Part shown: piece by piece, positions 3,972-5,526 of the stretch | How positions within the stretch are numbered: position 1 is the first letter of the stretch | Layout: each line of letters opens with the position of its first letter | Translations under genes and position numbers: made by a program | The notes under the pieces: model-generated | What the model was told of the DNA's origin: nothing | Databases searched by the model: none | Seen by the model: only the letters and a program-made list of their open reading frames with translations | Source: Archaeoglobales archaeon | GTDB taxonomy: Archaea; Halobacteriota; Archaeoglobi; Archaeoglobales; Archaeoglobaceae | Direction: 5' to 3' | NCBI GenBank assembly: GCA_003662985.1 | Contig: QMZD01000136.1 | Location: forward strand, 1-5,526 | Length of the DNA: 5,526 nt

Positions 3972-5042
3972 AAAGGGGTAATCCTCCACGGCGGTTATGG
4001 CACGCGTTTAAGGCCATTAACACATACTGGCCCAAAGCAGCTTATTCCGGTGGCAAACAAACCCATCTCGCAGTACGTTTTGGAAGATCTGCGCGAAGCA
4101 GGAGTAGAGGAGATAGCGATAATCCTTGGAGACCTCTATCCAGAGAAGGTGAAAGAATACTACGGAAATGGCTCAGATTTCGGCGTTAAGATCACCTACA
4201 TACCGCAAGGTGAACCAAAAGGAATAGCTCAGGCTGTTGGGTTGGCTAAGGATTTCGTTGGGGACGATAGCTTTGTTGTCTATCTCGGCGACAACATCCT
4301 GAAAGGCGGCATAAACAGATTCGTTGAGAAGTTTAATAACAACAGCTATGATTCCATGATCCTGCTCACCGAAGTGAAAGAGCCTCAGAGATTCGGAGTT
4401 GCCGAATTCGATGAGAATGGAAAGCTTAAAAGGCTTGTTGAAAAGCCGAAAGTCCCGCCGAGCAACTATGCTTTGGTGGGAATTTACTTCTTCACACCTG
4501 TGATCTTTGAAATGATCGCTAAGCTAAAGCCCTCCTGGAGGGGAGAGTATGAGATCACCGATGCAATACAGATGCTTCTCGAAAAGAAGTTTGAAGTCGG
4601 CTATGATTTTGTAACGGGATGGTGGAAGGATACGGGAACGCCTGAAGACATTCTCGAAGCAAACAGGCTCGTTTTGGATGAAATAAAGCCTGAGGTTAAA
4701 GGAACTGTAAAGGAGGATTCCTGCATCCAAGGAAGGGTGTTTGTCGATGAGGGAAGTGTTGTGGAGAAAGGAGCACTTGTGAGGGGCCCGTGCGTGATCG
4801 GGAAGAATTCGGTAATCGAGTCAGGGGTTTACATAGGCCCCTACACGAGCATCGGAAACAACGTTACGATAAAGAAGGGAGAGATTGAAGGTTGCGTTAT
4901 AATGGATGATTGCTTAATCGACGTGAACGAGAGGATAGTTGATAGCCTGATAGGCCCCCACTCTCAGATACTCACCAACTCGCATACCAAGCCGAAAGGG
5001 AGAAGGTTCGTGCTTGGGGAGAGGTCGAGGGTTGAACTTTGA
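3969..5042 (+). CDS. rmlA: Glucose-1-phosphate thymidylyltransferase, long (StrD-like) form
   Basis: A 357-residue protein. It joins dTTP and glucose-1-phosphate to dTDP-glucose plus pyrophosphate in the cytoplasm, the first step to dTDP-rhamnose and related sugars. The loop at 8-18 reads GGYGTRLRPLT, followed by PKQLIPVANKP (22-32). LGDN with metal-binding Asp108 lies at 106-109, VEKP at 157-160, and WWKDTGTPED with the second metal Asp (221) at 218-227. Residues about 245-350 form a left-handed beta-helix of hexapeptide repeats (I-x-G-x-V type), which marks the roughly 355-residue archaeal/actinobacterial form and not the 290-residue RmlA. The loop has LHGGYG where many relatives have LAGGxG. 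The gene is followed after 39 bases by rmlB, so the two are probably one operon. It is preceded by the wecB stump, which leaves its own promoter unclear. The specificity for dTTP is by family. Confidence 0.95.
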   Translation: MKGVILHGGYGTRLRPLTHTGPKQLIPVANKPISQYVLEDLREAGVEEIAIILGDLYPEKVKEYYGNGSDFGVKITYIPQGEPKGIAQAVGLAKDFVGDDSFVVYLGDNILKGGINRFVEKFNNNSYDSMILLTEVKEPQRFGVAEFDENGKLKRLVEKPKVPPSNYALVGIYFFTPVIFEMIAKLKPSWRGEYEITDAIQMLLEKKFEVGYDFVTGWWKDTGTPEDILEANRLVLDEIKPEVKGTVKEDSCIQGRVFVDEGSVVEKGALVRGPCVIGKNSVIESGVYIGPYTSIGNNVTIKKGEIEGCVIMDDCLIDVNERIVDSLIGPHSQILTNSHTKPKGRRFVLGERSRVEL

Positions 5043-5049
5043 GTTTTAA

Positions 5050-5070
5050 GGTTTAACTCGAGTTTAAACC
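5050..5070 (+). repeat. Near-perfect inverted repeat between rmlA and rmlB
   Basis: GGTTTAA at 5050-5056 faces TTTAAACC at 5063-5070 around the palindromic centre CTCGAG (5057-5062); only one base breaks the symmetry. As RNA it could form a small hairpin; as DNA it could be a protein site. No T-run follows, so a terminator is unlikely. It lies in the short rmlA-rmlB gap just before the GAGGT ribosome site at 5071-5075. Confidence 0.45.
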
Positions 5071-5081
5071 GAGGTTTTGAT

Positions 5082-5526
5082 ATGAAACCTATGAAACTCC
5101 TGGTAACAGGCGGTCTGGGATTCATTGGAAGCAACTTCATAAGGTACTATTTGGAAAAATCTGAATCTGATGTGGAAATAATCAACGTTGATGCAATGAA
5201 ATACGGAAGCAATCCCGACAATTTGAAGGAGATCGATGGAAGCAACTACAATTACACCTTCGTTAAAGGTGACATCTCCGACTACCAGTTGATGTCGGAT
5301 TTGGTTAAAGACGTGGATGCCATAGTCAATTTCGCGGCTGAAACTCACGTTGACAGAAGCATCTCAGGTCCTGAAGCTTTCTTCAAAAGCAACGTTCTCG
5401 GCGTGTTCACGATCCTTGAAGCTATCAGAAAAAGGAATCCCGAAGCGATTTTTGTCCAAGTATCAACGGATGAAGTTTACGGTGACATAGTAAATGGATC
5501 CTTTACTGAAAACGATGCTTTAAGGC
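5082..5526 (+). CDS. rmlB: dTDP-glucose 4,6-dehydratase, N-terminal part (runs off the window)
   Basis: The first 148 residues of an enzyme that in its family is about 310-360 long. It oxidises, dehydrates and reduces dTDP-glucose to dTDP-4-keto-6-deoxyglucose using bound NAD, the step after RmlA. The NAD-binding loop is TGGLGFIGSNF (9-19). VNFAAETHVDRSI (82-94) matches the RmlB signature AAExHVDRS. STDEVYG (128-134) gives the Thr-Asp-Glu triad (129-131) that separates RmlB from other short-chain epimerases/dehydratases. The YxxxK pair should come about 20 residues past the edge. ATG 5082 is chosen because GAGGT lies six bases ahead; ATG 5091 is an alternative that would also preserve the loop. 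It stands in the rml operon order A-B, so rmlC and rmlD may follow outside. Confidence 0.93.
   Translation, partial: MKPMKLLVTGGLGFIGSNFIRYYLEKSESDVEIINVDAMKYGSNPDNLKEIDGSNYNYTFVKGDISDYQLMSDLVKDVDAIVNFAAETHVDRSISGPEAFFKSNVLGVFTILEAIRKRNPEAIFVQVSTDEVYGDIVNGSFTENDALR

Noticed and set aside
5064..5348. A 94-codon minus-strand frame over the start of rmlB
   Set aside because: Antisense to clear RmlB coding with the NAD-binding loop; a shadow.
1..5526. CRISPR array, tRNA or rRNA gene, transposase or integrase
   Set aside because: No regularly spaced repeats, no cloverleaf-like or rRNA-like segment, and no DDE or recombinase motif were seen on either strand, so no mobile-element enzyme explains the TA build-up within the window.

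Overview
The window looks like DNA from a thermophilic euryarchaeon, probably Archaeoglobales-like. That is an inference from the archaeal toxin-antitoxin (TA) families, GGTG/GGAG-type Shine-Dalgarno sites, TATA-box-like promoters, Lys/Glu-rich proteins and the archaeal-style long RmlA. All recognisable genes are on the + strand; the minus-strand open frames look like shadows.

Layout. Positions 1-642 hold the C-terminal end of a PIN-domain (VapC-type) protein, the broken N-terminal half of a second PIN protein, and an intact small DUF2283 protein. Positions 643-898 hold no intact gene: they carry a badly decayed relic of the 5' part of a wecB-type UDP-GlcNAc 2-epimerase gene and a likely promoter. 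Positions 899-1471 are a vapB-vapC pair whose vapC is frameshifted by what looks like one extra G. Positions 1477-1912 are a HEPN-domain gene broken inside its RNase motif, followed by a second wecB relic (1952-2054). Positions 2063-2660 are an intact MNT-type nucleotidyltransferase with an N-terminal winged helix, behind a palindromic operator candidate. Its HEPN partner survives only as about ten start codons (2657-2689). An overlapping DUF4258-DUF2283 pair and a damaged hicB (2686-3453) come next. The C-terminal half of a HEPN gene (3440-3715) then appears, followed by a third wecB relic (3744-3956) that is intact for 70 codons and then cut. From 3969 the sequence is orderly again: complete rmlA (glucose-1-phosphate thymidylyltransferase) and the start of rmlB (dTDP-glucose 4,6-dehydratase), the first two steps of dTDP-sugar synthesis for surface polysaccharide.

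Interpretation. This is a TA graveyard immediately upstream of a cell-surface sugar operon. The most striking structure is that the 5' end of wecB appears three times, each time just downstream of TA genes. That suggests repeated insertion or unequal recombination of TA cassettes at one spot in front of a wecB-rml locus. The second notable structure is an MNT-HEPN module whose HEPN gene seems to have been split by another TA block. Intact and possibly working: both DUF2283 genes, DUF4258, vapB, mntA, rmlA and rmlB (as far as it is seen). Broken: all visible PIN, HEPN and HicB genes except the edge-truncated first PIN, which cannot be judged.
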